From: a bacterium
Lineage (GTDB): Bacteria; Patescibacteria; Dojkabacteria; JAKAPS01; JAJZLI01
Length of the DNA stretch: 64,000 nucleotides
Reading direction: 5' to 3'
Assembly: GCA_021809565.1 (NCBI GenBank)
Contig: JAJZKG010000003.1
Span: forward strand, 17,617-81,616
The position numbers and the translations under genes are program-made. The notes under the pieces are model-generated. The model was not told where the DNA came from. It saw nothing but the letters and a program-made list of their open reading frames with translations, and searched no databases. How positions within the stretch are numbered: position 1 is the stretch's first letter; every line of letters begins with the position of its first letter. Of this stretch, positions 1-8,432 are shown one piece after another.

Positions 1-149
1 ACCAATCCACCTGATACTGGCACTGTTACCTGAACCTGCGGAGAGATGTGCTTGATTGCTGGTTTATGTAAACCTGTTACCAAGACTGCTCCCATAAAGC
101 CCAATCCAACAAGCACCAAAAATATCAGAACCTTTCGTACCATACGCAT
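1..149 (-). CDS. Signal-anchored protein, 5-prime part only
   Basis: The gene runs off the left edge; only its first 49 codons are present. They start with a basic stretch (MRMVRKV) and a hydrophobic segment at about residues 8-26, which fits a signal peptide or N-terminal anchor, followed by the start of a Pro/Val-containing extracytoplasmic region. The start at 149 is favoured over the Met two codons later because AAGGAGGT (156-163 on the other strand) lies about 6 nt upstream, one of only two strong Shine-Dalgarno sequences I found in the window. The codons look richer in G+C than those of the neighbours. The function cannot be told from this fragment. Confidence 0.6.
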   Translation of the reverse strand, partial: MRMVRKVLIFLVLVGLGFMGAVLVTGLHKPAIKHISPQVQVTVPVSGGL

Positions 150-237
150 TGTGTAACCTCCTTTGGAGTGTTCATTGTGGAAAAAAACGTGACTTAACCT
201 GTCTCCCTCTATGTTGAATTATTAAAGAACACCTAGT

Positions 238-243
238 ATTATA
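238..243 (-). promoter_or_regulatory. Extended -10 promoter of the left-edge gene
   Basis: On the minus strand the sequence reads TGGTATAAT, an extended -10 element, about 90 nt upstream of the start at 149. No good -35 box is visible. Unlike most starts in this window, this transcript would carry a real leader that includes a strong Shine-Dalgarno site. Confidence 0.5.
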
Positions 244-319
244 CCACACACAAAGGTATATTTAGATTAAAAGATATAGGAAAATAATTGAGTAATTAAT
301 CAAGAAGAAAATTTAGTAC

Positions 320-697
320 TTAATGAAATTCAGACCTGATTTTCACAAGATAAAATAATATTACAAGACCAAATACACTTGATATAATAAAAACATTATT
401 AAATGATTTGGATATCAATGATAAATAAATAGAATATACTACTGCAAGAAATATAGTTATACAATAAAGAACATATCCATATTTTCTCATTCTAATCAAT
501 CCTATACCACAAATTATGTCCATAACCCCATAGATAAGTGCAGCAAAACCTAATAACATTAATGATAAGGAAAACTGATGGAAACTAGAAAAAACAAATA
601 CAATCCCAATAAATACTGGAAATGCCCCACTTAAAATATACAGCACCGCTATAACACCTACCAAAATCGGTCTTTGTATAGAAAAGCTTTTGTTCAT
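320..697 (-). CDS. Four-TM membrane protein of unknown function
   Basis: This is an integral membrane protein of 125 residues with four predicted hydrophobic helices (roughly 12-35, 43-65, 71-92 and 95-115) and a short basic C-terminus. The layout resembles small DUF2127-like membrane proteins, but no diagnostic motif is present and I cannot assign a function. A GTG at 724 would extend the protein by nine residues. I prefer the ATG at 697 because a TATATT -10-like box lies directly before the GTG, so the transcript would start inside or after it. It stands alone, downstream of a two-component pair on the same strand. Confidence 0.6.
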   Translation of the reverse strand: MNKSFSIQRPILVGVIAVLYILSGAFPVFIGIVFVFSSFHQFSLSLMLLGFAALIYGVMDIICGIGLIRMRKYGYVLYCITIFLAVVYSIYLSLISKSFNNVFIISSVFGLVILFYLVKIRSEFH

Positions 698-774
698 TGA
701 ATTACCTGAGAGTTCTTGTTCCACAATATATAGTAAAATAATATATCACATTTAGGTTTGGGATCCATAGTATC

Positions 775-1179
775 CTAACTTCCAACTACCTTACTGCTAT
801 CGAAAAACGCTTCTACCTCATCAATGATTTGGTTTGGTAATAGGTTAGATTTTACAAAATAACCATTAGCCCCAAGATCAAAAGCATTCTTTATTATCTC
901 ATCATATCCAAGGTTAGTAAGCATAAAAATTGGCAAGTTTTTGGATTTATTTTCTGTAGATCTAATTTCTTTTAAAACATCTATCCCTGTCTTTTTAGGA
1001 AGCATAATATCAAGCATAATAAAATCAAAATCATCAGCCAATGCTTTTGATACAGCATCTTCCCCATCATAAGCATTAACTACAACATAACCCCTTTTAG
1101 TAAAAAATTGGTTATATATATCAGATAGAAAAAGATCATCTTCAACTATTAATACCTTTTTACTCTTTACTTCATCCAT
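775..1179 (-). CDS. Single-domain response regulator (CheY-like receiver)
   Basis: This 134-residue protein is one receiver domain with no DNA-binding output. The acidic pocket is E13-D14-D15, the phospho-acceptor is D57 in MLDIMLP, the switch Thr is T88 and the conserved Lys is K110, so it should be phosphorylatable. It lies 23 nt downstream of a histidine kinase gene on the same strand, its likely partner. With no output domain it must act by binding another protein or as a relay in a phosphotransfer chain. Receiver identity is certain; the target is unknown. Confidence 0.92.
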   Translation of the reverse strand: MDEVKSKKVLIVEDDLFLSDIYNQFFTKRGYVVVNAYDGEDAVSKALADDFDFIMLDIMLPKKTGIDVLKEIRSTENKSKNLPIFMLTNLGYDEIIKNAFDLGANGYFVKSNLLPNQIIDEVEAFFDSSKVVGS

Positions 1180-1202
1180 AATACAAAACTATAAAAAAAT
1201 TA

Positions 1203-2180
1203 TTAGCTATGCTCCAATGCATTATCTGGTAAAGAAAAATAGAACGTTGAACCTTTCTTCTCTTTACTCTCTACCCACATTTTCCCTTTATGCATATTTA
1301 TTATCCTATCTGCTATATACAACCCAAGCCCAGTACCTTTAACCTGTATCTCACTATTTTCTGCTCTAAAGAACTTTTCAAATATCTTATTAACATTTTC
1401 TTCAGATATTCCTATTCCATTATCCTTTACACTCACAATAAAATTATTATTTCCTTTTGGATCTTGATCCTTCCTAACTTCAACAACAATTTTACCACCA
1501 TGTAATGTATAATTTATAGCATTATTTATTAAATTAGACAATACTTCTTCTATTTTTAATTTATCAGCTACTATAGGTGCATTAGTAAGTTCACTTTTTA
1601 GTATAATCTGTTGCTTCTTTTGTGACGCATATGAATAAAAATCATCAATTATTTTTTTTGTTACATCTAGCAGATCAAATTCTTTTCTATCAATAGTTAA
1701 AGAATCTTCATCCATTAAAGATACACTTAAAAGATTCTCTAGTAGACCTAAAAGATGTTCAGACTGTATCTCAATTTTTTCTACATACTTTTTTATATCT
1801 TGTGATACACCTTTAGATATTTCAGGGTCATTTAAAAGAAGGTAAGTATAACCCTTAATAATGGATACTGGAGATCTAATCTCATGGGCAATAACAGACA
1901 TAAACCCTATATTCTTATCCTTATTTGCTGATAAATTAGATTGAGTCTGTTCAGGTTTATTATTAGATATAAAATTCTCTATCTCTTTAAACTTCTTATC
2001 TACATTATCTTGTATCTCATATAGGGCAAAAAGTATAAAAAATATGATTACAAGGAATAGTATCCAAAAGATTAGAAAAAAAGAGAAAAATGAGGATATA
2101 TAGAAATTCAAAACATAACCTAAAACAACGAAGATTAGGAAAAATCCAGCTATTTGAAATATTTTTTTCATATCATTCAT
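1203..2180 (-). CDS. Membrane sensor histidine kinase
   Basis: This 325-residue protein has two closely spaced transmembrane helices (about 8-28 and 31-53) with almost no loop between them, so there is no extracellular sensor domain. A short linker leads to a HisKA dimerisation domain with phospho-acceptor H99 (IAHEIRSP) and then a HATPase domain with N box (NNAINYT), G1 (DNGIGIS) and G2 (GTGLGLY). All catalytic motifs are intact. It is the first gene of an operon with the receiver gene downstream. Sensing probably occurs in the membrane or cytoplasm, as in intramembrane-sensing kinases; this is inference. Confidence 0.93.
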   Translation of the reverse strand: MNDMKKIFQIAGFFLIFVVLGYVLNFYISSFFSFFLIFWILFLVIIFFILFALYEIQDNVDKKFKEIENFISNNKPEQTQSNLSANKDKNIGFMSVIAHEIRSPVSIIKGYTYLLLNDPEISKGVSQDIKKYVEKIEIQSEHLLGLLENLLSVSLMDEDSLTIDRKEFDLLDVTKKIIDDFYSYASQKKQQIILKSELTNAPIVADKLKIEEVLSNLINNAINYTLHGGKIVVEVRKDQDPKGNNNFIVSVKDNGIGISEENVNKIFEKFFRAENSEIQVKGTGLGLYIADRIINMHKGKMWVESKEKKGSTFYFSLPDNALEHS

Positions 2181-2188
2181 CTACATTC

Positions 2189-2217
2189 AGTATACAAAAA
2201 AGGCAGTTTTTATACAA
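2189..2217 (-). promoter_or_regulatory. Promoter of the histidine kinase/receiver operon
   Basis: The minus strand reads TTGTAT (2212-2217), 17 nt spacer, TATACT (2189-2194). The ATG at 2180 begins only 8 nt after the -10 box, so the mRNA should have almost no leader. Confidence 0.65.
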
Positions 2218-2259
2218 TCTATAAATTGTCTTGGTGTTTCAATAGAAAATATTTTAAGT

Positions 2260-2265
2260 TATAAT
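2260..2265 (+). promoter_or_regulatory. -10 box of the RNase H-like gene, near-leaderless start
   Basis: TATAAT lies 9 nt before the ATG at 2275, so transcription should start within about three bases of the start codon. No clear -35 box is visible at the normal spacing. Confidence 0.6.
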
Positions 2266-2274
2266 AAACTACAT

Positions 2275-2676
2275 ATGGATAAATATTCATTGTTTACAGA
2301 CGCAGGATCAAGGGGAAACCCAGGTAAGGCATCATATGGTATATACCTATTCAAGAATGATCAGCTTCTTGATTTTGATGGGAAATACTTAGGTATCAAA
2401 ACAAATAATCAGGGAGAGTTTACGGCTTTAAAAGAAGGTATTTTAATTGCTATAAAACACAATATTAAAAATTTAGACTGTTTTTCAGATAGTGAACTTT
2501 TAATAAAACAAATCAATCATGAGTATAAAGTTAAAGATCCATATTTAAAAGGTATAATTAAAGAAATTTATGATTTATCAGAAAATTTTGATACAATTAC
2601 ATATACTCATGTTAGACGTGAGTATAATAAGTTTGCCGATAAAATGGTGAACATAGTATTAGATGCAGTAGGATGA
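2275..2676 (+). CDS. Ribonuclease HI-like protein (RVT_3 type)
   Basis: This 133-residue RNase H-fold protein opens with FTDAGSRGNPGKASYG, the first strand and first catalytic Asp (D9) of the bacterial RNase HI/RVT_3 family. The second acidic residue is the Glu in NNQGEFTAL, the third is the Asp in SDSELL, and the last lies in NKFADKMVN. It probably cleaves RNA in RNA-DNA hybrids. The stop codon overlaps the ATG of the next gene (ATGA), so translation of the two is probably coupled. Confidence 0.88.
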   Translation: MDKYSLFTDAGSRGNPGKASYGIYLFKNDQLLDFDGKYLGIKTNNQGEFTALKEGILIAIKHNIKNLDCFSDSELLIKQINHEYKVKDPYLKGIIKEIYDLSENFDTITYTHVRREYNKFADKMVNIVLDAVG

Positions 2677-3365
2677 ATAAAAATAATCAATATACCGAAC
2701 AATACATTGAACTTTCAACATATCTAAAAGTTATAAAAAAAAGATTTAAAATAATAATCTTGGTACTTATTATTTTTATACTAGGTGGATATATATATTC
2801 TTTATCAACTCCTACAACCTTTCAAAGTTCTATAAATATCTATACTACTGATGCACTAGATATGACCAATTATCTACAAACTAATCATGCAGTAAATAGT
2901 GCCTACACAATATTTAAAACACTCAATCCTAAAAGATACTCTAGCTTTTCATTAAGTTATTTCAGAAGAAATGTAAGATCAGTTCAGATTGGACAAAGTA
3001 TAGTATCACTGACAATAACAAATACAAATAAAAATGTAGCAATAGATTTTACAAAAGCTTATGCAGAAATGATATCATCACCTAAATTTAATAATATAAT
3101 AAACAATATACTCAAAAAAGATTATAGTAGTTGTATAAAAGTAAGGAATGCTACTATAGCTACAAATTTAAAATATAACCTTAAAGAGAATGTTCCAGTA
3201 TGTATTGAAACAAAACTTGTTATAAGTAAGCCATCCAACATAGTCACTGTGTCAACTATACCTTCAAAATCAAAAGATGTAATATTATTTTTGATTGCAG
3301 GAATATTCATAGCTTTACTTCTAGCTACATTACTTGAATATATGCCTAATGATAAAAGCAATTAA
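2673..3365 (+). CDS. Wzz-like chain-length/polysaccharide membrane protein
   Basis: The 230-residue protein has two membrane helices, at about 27-47 and 202-222, around an extracytoplasmic domain of about 150 residues, the topology of the Wzz/CapA chain-length determinant family. The N-terminal region (YIELSTYLKVIKKRFK followed by the first helix) matches the family start, and a Pro-containing segment precedes the second helix. It may regulate surface polysaccharide length. The C-terminal kinase domain of fused BY-kinases is absent and no glycosyltransferases are adjacent. The gene overlaps its neighbours on both sides. Confidence 0.7.
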   Translation: MNKNNQYTEQYIELSTYLKVIKKRFKIIILVLIIFILGGYIYSLSTPTTFQSSINIYTTDALDMTNYLQTNHAVNSAYTIFKTLNPKRYSSFSLSYFRRNVRSVQIGQSIVSLTITNTNKNVAIDFTKAYAEMISSPKFNNIINNILKKDYSSCIKVRNATIATNLKYNLKENVPVCIETKLVISKPSNIVTVSTIPSKSKDVILFLIAGIFIALLLATLLEYMPNDKSN

Positions 3366-4224
3366 CTCTGACTATATAGAGGATGTTATATATACTGTGA
3401 AAAAACTCCATGGAGATGTAGAAATAAATATAATAGATGAGAATGTAACACCAGAAAAGGAAATAAAAGAGGAACTCTCAAATATAGATATATTTGGATC
3501 TAGACGTTATTTTATTATAAGAAACCCAAAAACAATATTACCATTCGCCAAAAATATAGATACTGAAGATTATATATATCTCCACACCAATAAAAAAATT
3601 AAAGACATTGATACTATTATAGGTAAAACGTTAACTATAGAAAATTTTATCAGGGAGGAATTTTTAAAATATGGAGTTTTGATAGATACAAATGTAATAA
3701 AATTTATTGTATCTAATATACAAGACAATAGATTATCATTAAAAAATGAAATAAAGAAATGTGTTTTTTATATATATCCAGAAAAAAATATTAATGATGT
3801 GTCTCAAATTAAAGATATATTAGTACCTGATACTGAGATTTTGATCTGGAATATATTAAATTATATAGTTGATAATTCAAAAAAAGATATAATAAAGGAG
3901 TACAAAAAACTAAAAGATCAAAATACAGATAGTATATATATATTAACAATGGTACTAAGACAAATTAAGATAATACTTCTTGTATTATCAATGAAAGACA
4001 ATTCATCTATAAAAATTATGGAGGAACTCAAAAAAATTAAAATAAATACTAGTGTATATGGAATTGACAGAATCAAAAAAAGCTTAGACTCAAGAAATAT
4101 AGAAAAATATTCCAAAGAAAAATTAACATTAATATATCATAAAATGATAACCTTATATTCTTCTTCAAATGGTGGGAAAATAGATATTGATACGGGATTA
4201 CTTTTACTACTTCTTTTTATATAA
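3349..4224 (+). CDS. holA: DNA polymerase III delta subunit-like protein
   Basis: A 291-residue soluble protein with a divergent clamp-loader delta pattern: an N-terminal alpha/beta part with FGSRRYFIIRNP (like the conserved Phe-x-x-Arg-Arg region of HolA), a middle helical part with the Asn/Leu-rich signature ending in NEIKK, and a C-terminal helical collar region with repeated Leu/Ile helices. Delta subunits lack an active P-loop, and none is seen. The start is set at the second Met because the first, at 3334, lies deeper in the preceding gene; both overlap it. The assignment rests on pattern only. Confidence 0.62.
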   Translation: MIKAINSDYIEDVIYTVKKLHGDVEINIIDENVTPEKEIKEELSNIDIFGSRRYFIIRNPKTILPFAKNIDTEDYIYLHTNKKIKDIDTIIGKTLTIENFIREEFLKYGVLIDTNVIKFIVSNIQDNRLSLKNEIKKCVFYIYPEKNINDVSQIKDILVPDTEILIWNILNYIVDNSKKDIIKEYKKLKDQNTDSIYILTMVLRQIKIILLVLSMKDNSSIKIMEELKKIKINTSVYGIDRIKKSLDSRNIEKYSKEKLTLIYHKMITLYSSSNGGKIDIDTGLLLLLLFI

Positions 4225-4228
4225 ATCA

Positions 4229-5347
4229 CTAATTCCTAGTTCTTTTTACTATCCTTCTTTTAAATCCATTAACTATAAGTAGGTCATTATAATATCCATA
4301 TATAAGTCCCATAAGTAGAATTCCCATACCTAATGCAAAAAGTATATATGTAGGGTAATCTGTACCAGTATTAGGTAACGATGTTGCAGTAGGATTTACA
4401 GTCAATACTACAGTGCATGGATTTTGTAGGGAATTTCCCACGCTATCCGTTACTCCAGATAACGACACAGTATACTGTACAGGAGAGCTTCCTGATACAG
4501 AAGACGGTACTGCCCAAGTAGCAGAACTCCCTGAAGAAGATGGGGTTAAAGTTCCCCCTTGAGGAGAAATTTGCCATTGAGCATTAGAGTAATCTATAGT
4601 TGCAGAAGAATCTGAATCTTTTATACCTGATTGTATCTCTACAGGTGTAGTACTACCAGCGAGGATCGTTGTAGTAGTAGATCCATTTTGAGTTACTGTA
4701 AAGTTATTACAAGTAAGTGCAGGAGTCGCAGTTGAAGCTGTAGAACCAGAGCACTGTGATGCATCCAAATTGTTACTTGTTACTGGTGCCGATTTTGTAC
4801 CACTAGAATTTTGTATCCATGCAGTAGAGGAATAAGTATCTTTATTATTATTGCCTGACCATGTAAAAGTCCCTGATAGAGAACTCGTAGATTCTGGATT
4901 AAAAGTATACACTCCTTGCTTTGAAGTTGTTACATCAGAAATATACCCATCAACAGTATATGTAGAGGATGTTCCAGATGGAGCAACCCAAGTTGTTGTT
5001 AATCCTGAAGAATTGGGTGTACAAGAAAGCTTTAATGATGAAAGAGTTTGTATAATAGTAGAAGAAGATGTTGATGATGATGTTGATGATGATGTTGAAG
5101 TTGAAACAGAAGTAGGAGGGGTTTGTGCATGAGCATTAGTGGTATTACTACTGCCTATATGTGTTTTATTAAAATTTATAGCTATTAATACTGTCAACCC
5201 AGCCAATATCAAAAGACCAGTTACAATTAGTATTCTAAAGGTATTTTTTCTCTTTCGCGCAAGTTTAGCAGACATTGAGTCTAGCTCCTCTATATCTTGA
5301 TATACTACACTATTTTTTTTATCAGTCAAATTAGGTTTTTCTTCCAT
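4229..5347 (-). CDS. LPxTG-type surface protein with N-terminal anchor helix
   Basis: The 372-residue protein has a charged cytoplasmic head (1-36), a membrane helix (about 37-57), a Ser/Thr-rich linker with a four-residue repeat (about 82-97), and extracellular beta-type modules with one Cys pair in each half. It ends in LPNTG (about 325), a hydrophobic helix and a basic tail (KRRIVKRTRN). That C-terminal order is a sortase sorting signal, although about 25 hydrophilic residues between helix and end make the tail long. Having both a retained N-terminal helix and a sorting signal is odd. No sortase gene lies in the window. Surface location is well supported; the ligand is unknown. Confidence 0.75.
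   Translation of the reverse strand: MEEKPNLTDKKNSVVYQDIEELDSMSAKLARKRKNTFRILIVTGLLILAGLTVLIAINFNKTHIGSSNTTNAHAQTPPTSVSTSTSSSTSSSTSSSTIIQTLSSLKLSCTPNSSGLTTTWVAPSGTSSTYTVDGYISDVTTSKQGVYTFNPESTSSLSGTFTWSGNNNKDTYSSTAWIQNSSGTKSAPVTSNNLDASQCSGSTASTATPALTCNNFTVTQNGSTTTTILAGSTTPVEIQSGIKDSDSSATIDYSNAQWQISPQGGTLTPSSSGSSATWAVPSSVSGSSPVQYTVSLSGVTDSVGNSLQNPCTVVLTVNPTATSLPNTGTDYPTYILFALGMGILLMGLIYGYYNDLLIVNGFKRRIVKRTRN
5067..5102. repeat. 12-bp coding tandem repeat
   Basis: The unit GATGTTGATGAT (plus strand) occurs twice perfectly and a third time with changes. It encodes the Ser/Thr repeat in the linker of the LPNTG surface protein. As the unit is a multiple of three, copy changes would alter linker length without a frameshift. 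Confidence 0.75.
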
Positions 5348-5369
5348 AGCATTACTTTTACTATATTTA

Positions 5370-5398
5370 AATATAGATTTTTAAATATGTTTTGTCAA
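5370..5398 (-). promoter_or_regulatory. Promoter of the LPNTG surface protein gene
   Basis: The minus strand reads TTGACA (5393-5398), a 17-nt spacer and TATATT (5370-5375), a near-consensus housekeeping promoter. The start codon at 5347 follows after a leader of about 16 nt. Confidence 0.7.
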
Positions 5399-5423
5399 CC
5401 AATATTGTTAAATTTTAAAATAT

Positions 5424-7364
5424 TTATATACCTTCCTCTTGCCATATCTCCAAATTATTTCCGATAAGTTTTAGAAAATTGACATTATATAAGGATATAT
5501 ATTTTAAGTTATATAGAATTTTCACAGCTGGATAGAATGGGTCACAACCTCCAAGATCACGGTAATCATATATCCCATTATATCCTATTAAGCTTCCATT
5601 TATAACTAATTGTTTATAATTTCTTTGTGTAGTTCCTCCAGCTCCTCCATAAGCACCATTTGTCCCACCAACACATACAGGTTGTACTGGAGGTTCACAT
5701 CCTGGTGCAGAACCACCTGAAGTACAAAGAAGTCCACTCCAATTAACAGTTGTACTACCAGAACAATTAGCATATTTAGTAGATTTTACTGTAAAAGTTA
5801 CTGGAGTACTAGGCGAAGAGCTCGGATCATTTTCTGAAACATTAGTAGGAGATCCACTATATACTACAGAACTTGTGGATACAGAACCAGCATTAGATGA
5901 TATATCTAATGTATCACCATTAGGAGCAAGTACTCCATTGAGTTTTTCTGTGATACCCAAAGTAGTAGCACCACCTACTGTAGGGTTTGACGGGCTAGCA
6001 GATACGGATATTGAACATGTACTACTACCACTTCCCCAAGAAACAGTTACCTTGCCAGAACAATTAGAGTATTTTCCTGATGCAACCGTGAATATAACAG
6101 TATTGGGAGATGATCCCGGATCATATTCTGTTGGATTAGAAACACCAAGGCTATTTGTTGTTGGATTAGTCTTAGTAGGAGTACCACTATTAGAAGTTAT
6201 CTTTAGAGTATCTCCACTTACATTAGAGCCATTATATGTCTCATGAATAGTAAAAATTGTATAACTGCCAGATGCAGGATTTGTTGGTTTTGCAGATACC
6301 GTTATAGAACAACCTCCACTTCCCCACTTTACAGTAACTGTATTAGAACAATTAGAATATTTCCCCGATGCTACCGTAAATATAACAGTATTGGGGGGCG
6401 ACCCCGGATCATATTCCGTTGGATTAGAAATACCAGAGCTATTTGTTGTAGGATTGGTTTTTGTTGGAGTACCACTATTAGAAGTTATCTTTAAAGTATC
6501 ACCACTTACTGGAGAACCATTATTTGTCTCATTGATGGTAAGTATAGTGTAACTACCTTTTGCAACACTGGATGGATTTGCAGATACTGTTATTGAACAA
6601 CCAGATGTTGGTGGAGATCCAGATGTATATATCTTAACAGTATAATTATACGTAGTTCCATTGGAAAAATTAAGACCACTCATACTAGTCTCTTGAACTC
6701 CATTAATTGTAACATAGCTATAACTACTTGGTGGTGTTATACTTAGTGTAAAAGGTGAGAAACCACAATCAAGAGAACCATTAGGTGACAAGGAATAAAC
6801 TCCATTAGAATTAGTCTTTCCTGAAGATTCATAATATGCACTATTAGCACTTCCAGTAGGAGACGTATATTGAGATGGATATTGTAAATATTTACCCTGA
6901 TTTATAGCATAATACCCATTAACAAAATCCCAACACCGAGATGGACACTGATTTCCAGTAAACCAATAATTATATGAAGGTCCCCATTGATATTCATATG
7001 ACACATGCCCTAAGCTATTCATTACCCCTGTTCTTCCACCATAAGGAGAACCTTTTATACTAACACCTACACCACTATATACACTTTGAGTACCATTGGA
7101 AGATACATCATATACCTTAACATTTAATCCAACACTACCAGAACTAACACTTTTTGTACTGGAACAACCAGAACCATTTGAATTAGGGCATTCATAATAA
7201 AAATAAGTACTTCCAGTGGTGCTACTTCCACCACTGGTACCACCGCCACCTACAATTAGAGCATGTGTAGGTTTAGCTGATACAGAGGATAATACTAAAA
7301 ACACTGCAAAAAACAGTACTGTAACACCTAAAAATCTCCTACTTATAACAAAAATACTTTGCAT
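5424..7364 (-). CDS. Secreted repeat protein with three Cys-containing beta domains
   Basis: A 646-residue exported protein: signal peptide (about 8-30), a Gly/Ser/Tyr-rich Cys-containing N-terminal region (35-200), a beta region, then three tandem units of about 95 residues (255-348, 351-446, 449-544). Each unit starts with C-S-I-(T/S)-V-S-A, has GDTL(K/D)I in the middle and ends with KYxNCS and a Trp, like bacterial Ig-like repeats with one disulfide. The C-terminus (587-646, with LVINGSLIGYNG and RDLGG) resembles a tail I recall from large envelope proteins of candidate phyla. No sorting signal or C-terminal helix is present. It sits just downstream of the SurA-N-like gene. Confidence 0.72.
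   Translation of the reverse strand: MQSIFVISRRFLGVTVLFFAVFLVLSSVSAKPTHALIVGGGGTSGGSSTTGSTYFYYECPNSNGSGCSSTKSVSSGSVGLNVKVYDVSSNGTQSVYSGVGVSIKGSPYGGRTGVMNSLGHVSYEYQWGPSYNYWFTGNQCPSRCWDFVNGYYAINQGKYLQYPSQYTSPTGSANSAYYESSGKTNSNGVYSLSPNGSLDCGFSPFTLSITPPSSYSYVTINGVQETSMSGLNFSNGTTYNYTVKIYTSGSPPTSGCSITVSANPSSVAKGSYTILTINETNNGSPVSGDTLKITSNSGTPTKTNPTTNSSGISNPTEYDPGSPPNTVIFTVASGKYSNCSNTVTVKWGSGGCSITVSAKPTNPASGSYTIFTIHETYNGSNVSGDTLKITSNSGTPTKTNPTTNSLGVSNPTEYDPGSSPNTVIFTVASGKYSNCSGKVTVSWGSGSSTCSISVSASPSNPTVGGATTLGITEKLNGVLAPNGDTLDISSNAGSVSTSSVVYSGSPTNVSENDPSSSPSTPVTFTVKSTKYANCSGSTTVNWSGLLCTSGGSAPGCEPPVQPVCVGGTNGAYGGAGGTTQRNYKQLVINGSLIGYNGIYDYRDLGGCDPFYPAVKILYNLKYISLYNVNFLKLIGNNLEIWQEEGI
5733..6602. repeat. 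Three tandem repeats encoding the Cys-containing domains
   Basis: Units at about 6602-6321, 6314-6027 and 6020-5733 (read on the minus strand). The first two are nearly identical over most of their length, including the stretch GDTLKITSNSGTPTKTNP; the third is clearly diverged. This implies a recent duplication of one unit and an older one. Confidence 0.85.
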
Positions 7365-7366
7365 AA

Positions 7367-8287
7367 TTAATATACTACTATATTATCTTTAGATCTTAAA
7401 GAATTTATCATATCATTATAATTACTATATACCCCCTGAGTTTTATTTGGAATATTAAAATAATAAATACCTATGAACTTATTCCCGATATTCTTTATAT
7501 AACTATTATCATAATTATAAATAGCGGATACACCATGAGATTTTTGATTTATTATATTATTAAACATAGAAAAATTAGGATACGTAGTTAGTTTAGACTG
7601 GTAATTATTAAAATTTAAATTACTATAATTAGTTATAAATCCTAAATATTGGTTACTAGAGAGAAAGTTTTTTATATTCTGGACATAATTTGGATTTTTT
7701 AGAATATTGCTATGCCACATATTTATCAAAGCTTTTGCATAATTTTTTCTACTACCATATGGAATAGGTCCAGAAGATCCTATTGTATACCATGAATATA
7801 TAGACCCTATAACTGTACCTGACACGTTTTTTTCAAGTAATTTTTCGATATTCTTTTTTACAAGATTCTGATATGTGTAATTATATAATTGTGAAGACAA
7901 AGTAATCTTGTTCGTAGATTGTACACCTGGTAATCCATTACTAATGTAAACCTCTGATTTTGTAGGTAAATCCCCATGTGACTTTAAATACTGTGATTCT
8001 ACTTCATAATTTATAAAATTATTTAACTGCCCTTGATAATTAGTCTTACAACTACTTACATATGAACCATATCTATTACAATTATATGATATAAGTTCAG
8101 ATCTAGTTAATATTCTTCCATTAAGTGTTGCCACAGTAGGATTAGATCCAAGAAGATTCCCAATAGAACTAATTTGAGGAATAATAAGAACCAACAATAT
8201 AATAATCAAAAGTACCACTGAAGCCAGAAAAAAATATGCTTTTCTACGATCACTAAAAAAAACATTAAGATTTTGCCTATCTATCAT
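7367..8287 (-). CDS. Membrane-anchored SurA-N-like protein lacking a PPIase domain
   Basis: The 306-residue protein has a short basic head, one membrane helix (about 19-39) and an Asn/Tyr-rich outer part. Right after the helix, VATLNGRILTRSELISY is typical of the N-terminal chaperone segment of SurA/PrsA-type foldases (V-A-x-V-N-G-x-x-I-T). No parvulin domain follows; the C-terminal half holds unassigned helices. A GTG at 8293 is possible, but the ATG at 8287 stands a few bases after a TATAGT -10-like box and is preferred. It ends 2 nt before the secreted repeat gene, whose product it may help to fold (inference). Confidence 0.55.
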   Translation of the reverse strand: MIDRQNLNVFFSDRRKAYFFLASVVLLIIILLVLIIPQISSIGNLLGSNPTVATLNGRILTRSELISYNCNRYGSYVSSCKTNYQGQLNNFINYEVESQYLKSHGDLPTKSEVYISNGLPGVQSTNKITLSSQLYNYTYQNLVKKNIEKLLEKNVSGTVIGSIYSWYTIGSSGPIPYGSRKNYAKALINMWHSNILKNPNYVQNIKNFLSSNQYLGFITNYSNLNFNNYQSKLTTYPNFSMFNNIINQKSHGVSAIYNYDNSYIKNIGNKFIGIYYFNIPNKTQGVYSNYNDMINSLRSKDNIVVY

Positions 8288-8341
8288 ACACACTATATTA
8301 GTATGTCTTCATTTTTTTTTCAACATTCATATTGATATATA

Positions 8342-8363
8342 ATAAACAAATAATTTTGTTTAT
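8342..8363. repeat. Perfect 9-bp inverted repeat in an intergenic region
   Basis: ATAAACAAA and TTTGTTTAT flank a TAAT loop between the putative lipoprotein gene and the SurA-N-like gene. It could be a weak terminator or an operator. There is no G+C in the stem base and no clear T-run, so a terminator role is uncertain. Confidence 0.4.
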
Positions 8364-8432
8364 AACAAAAATATAAAGACTATTGATTAACAGTACAAAC
8401 TAAATGATAAGATAGTCATACCAACGAAGATA

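Noticed and set aside
3122..3361. 79-codon open frame on the minus strand
   Set aside because: Antisense to the Wzz-like gene; the plus-strand frame has the expected two-helix topology.
8342..8363. Inverted repeat as a strong terminator
   Set aside because: The stem has almost no G+C and no T-run, so it is listed only as a repeat.
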